64,000 nucleotides of DNA from Mycobacteroides immunogenum (GTDB lineage: Bacteria; Actinomycetota; Actinomycetes; Mycobacteriales; Mycobacteriaceae): positions 5,022,001-5,086,000 of the forward strand of contig NZ_CP011530.1 in assembly GCF_001605725.1 (NCBI RefSeq), in the 5' to 3' direction. Both the position numbers and the translations under genes were made by a program. The stretch's first letter is position 1, and every line of letters begins with the position of its first letter. A model generated the notes under the pieces. It had not been told where the DNA came from. It searched no databases and saw nothing but the letters and a program-made list of their open reading frames with translations. Below are positions 63,832-64,000 of the stretch, piece by piece.

Positions 63832-64000
63832 ATGACCAGATTTGTGGTGCCGGCCGCCGCGAGCGTGCTGATCGGGCTGCTGCTGGGCGCTGCCGCGGTC
63901 TTCGGCCTGACGCTGTCGGTCGAGCAGGACAAGAAGCCGGTGGTCACCGGGATCGATCCGTCGACGGCGATCCTGAACCGGCCCGACTACGGCAACCGGA
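63832..64000 (+). CDS. DUF2613 small secreted protein (cut at window end)
   Basis: Fifty-six codons open to the window edge from the ATG after TAGAGGAGCTCC. It begins MTRFVVPAAASVLIGLLLGAAAVFGLTLSVEQDKKP, one hydrophobic segment, then a polar tail with RPDYGNR. Size and sequence fit the DUF2613 protein next to lpqI and aftD in mycobacteria (Rv0236A). The remaining codons lie outside the window. It is the last backbone gene here. Confidence 0.85.
   Translation, partial: MTRFVVPAAASVLIGLLLGAAAVFGLTLSVEQDKKPVVTGIDPSTAILNRPDYGNR

Overview
The window looks like a chromosome segment of a rapidly growing mycobacterium, most plausibly of the Mycobacteroides abscessus-chelonae group. Reasons: high G+C, FAAL-type FadD, cutinase, DesA-type acyl-ACP desaturase, LpqI, mycobacterial AhpC/AhpD, and a gene backbone that follows M. 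tuberculosis Rv0251c to Rv0236A in inverted orientation. The species is an inference from gene content; no rRNA, tRNA, CRISPR or phage genes were seen.

Backbone genes: hsp20 (2483-2911); the Sdh1 succinate dehydrogenase operon (21409-25238: small Rv0250c-like protein, SdhC, SdhA, SdhB); an Rv0245-like flavin reductase (28193-28681); fadE5-like acyl-CoA dehydrogenase (33644-35488); the divergent fadA2 / fabG4-htdX beta-oxidation and lipid cluster (40151-43784) with its probable TetR regulator (47493-48110); lpqI (57905-59038); and the DUF2613 small secreted protein at the right edge.

Accessory blocks sit between backbone genes. (1) 2.9-11.5 kb: desaturase, a cutinase with alanine in place of the nucleophilic serine, a self-sufficient CYP102-type P450-reductase fusion, a Tat-exported isochorismatase-like hydrolase, and the ahpC-ahpD / oxyR peroxide defence locus with an intact oxyR. 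(2) 11.4-21.3 kb: a compact catabolic island with one GntR regulator and nine enzyme or accessory genes in four transcription units: PEP-mutase-like lyase, two Asp/Glu-racemase/arylmalonate-decarboxylase-like enzymes, D-2-hydroxyacid dehydrogenase, amidase, DUF3830 protein, class III aminotransferase, aldehyde dehydrogenase and tartrate-dehydrogenase-like enzyme. An identical 14-bp palindrome lies in both divergent promoter regions of the island. This is the best candidate for an undescribed pathway. (3) 25-33 kb: small regulators (ArsR, HxlR) with clear operators, an SDR plus cis-CaaD-like tautomerase pair, enoyl-CoA hydratase, 2OG-Fe(II)-type oxygenase and a membrane Ser/Thr kinase. (4) 35.6-39.9 kb: an ISL3-family insertion sequence with perfect 22-bp ends and 8-bp target duplication that splits an alpha/beta hydrolase gene, then a P-loop kinase-like protein and a membrane sulfite-oxidase-family protein. 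(5) 43.9-47.5 kb: a membrane-anchored sulfate-binding-type protein directly followed by a SulP transporter. (6) 48.3-57.9 kb: TerC, a P450 plus PF10118-type protein opposite a MerR regulator, two YCII proteins, and a FAAL divergent from two tandem P450s. (7) 59-63.6 kb: ECF sigma factor, TfoX-N protein, Tat sulfatase and a proline-rich discoidin-like membrane protein.

Regulation can be read in several places. A HAIR-like HspR site lies upstream of hsp20. A shared TTACTC..GAGTAA operator links the TetR gene with the fadA2/fabG4 promoter. A CRP-like site precedes sdh1. Perfect palindromes precede the ArsR gene and lie between the HxlR and SDR genes, between the LysR and beta-propeller genes, and between the MerR gene and the PF10118/P450 operon. 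Short repeats (a 21-bp element and two long intergenic palindromes) cluster at gene borders.
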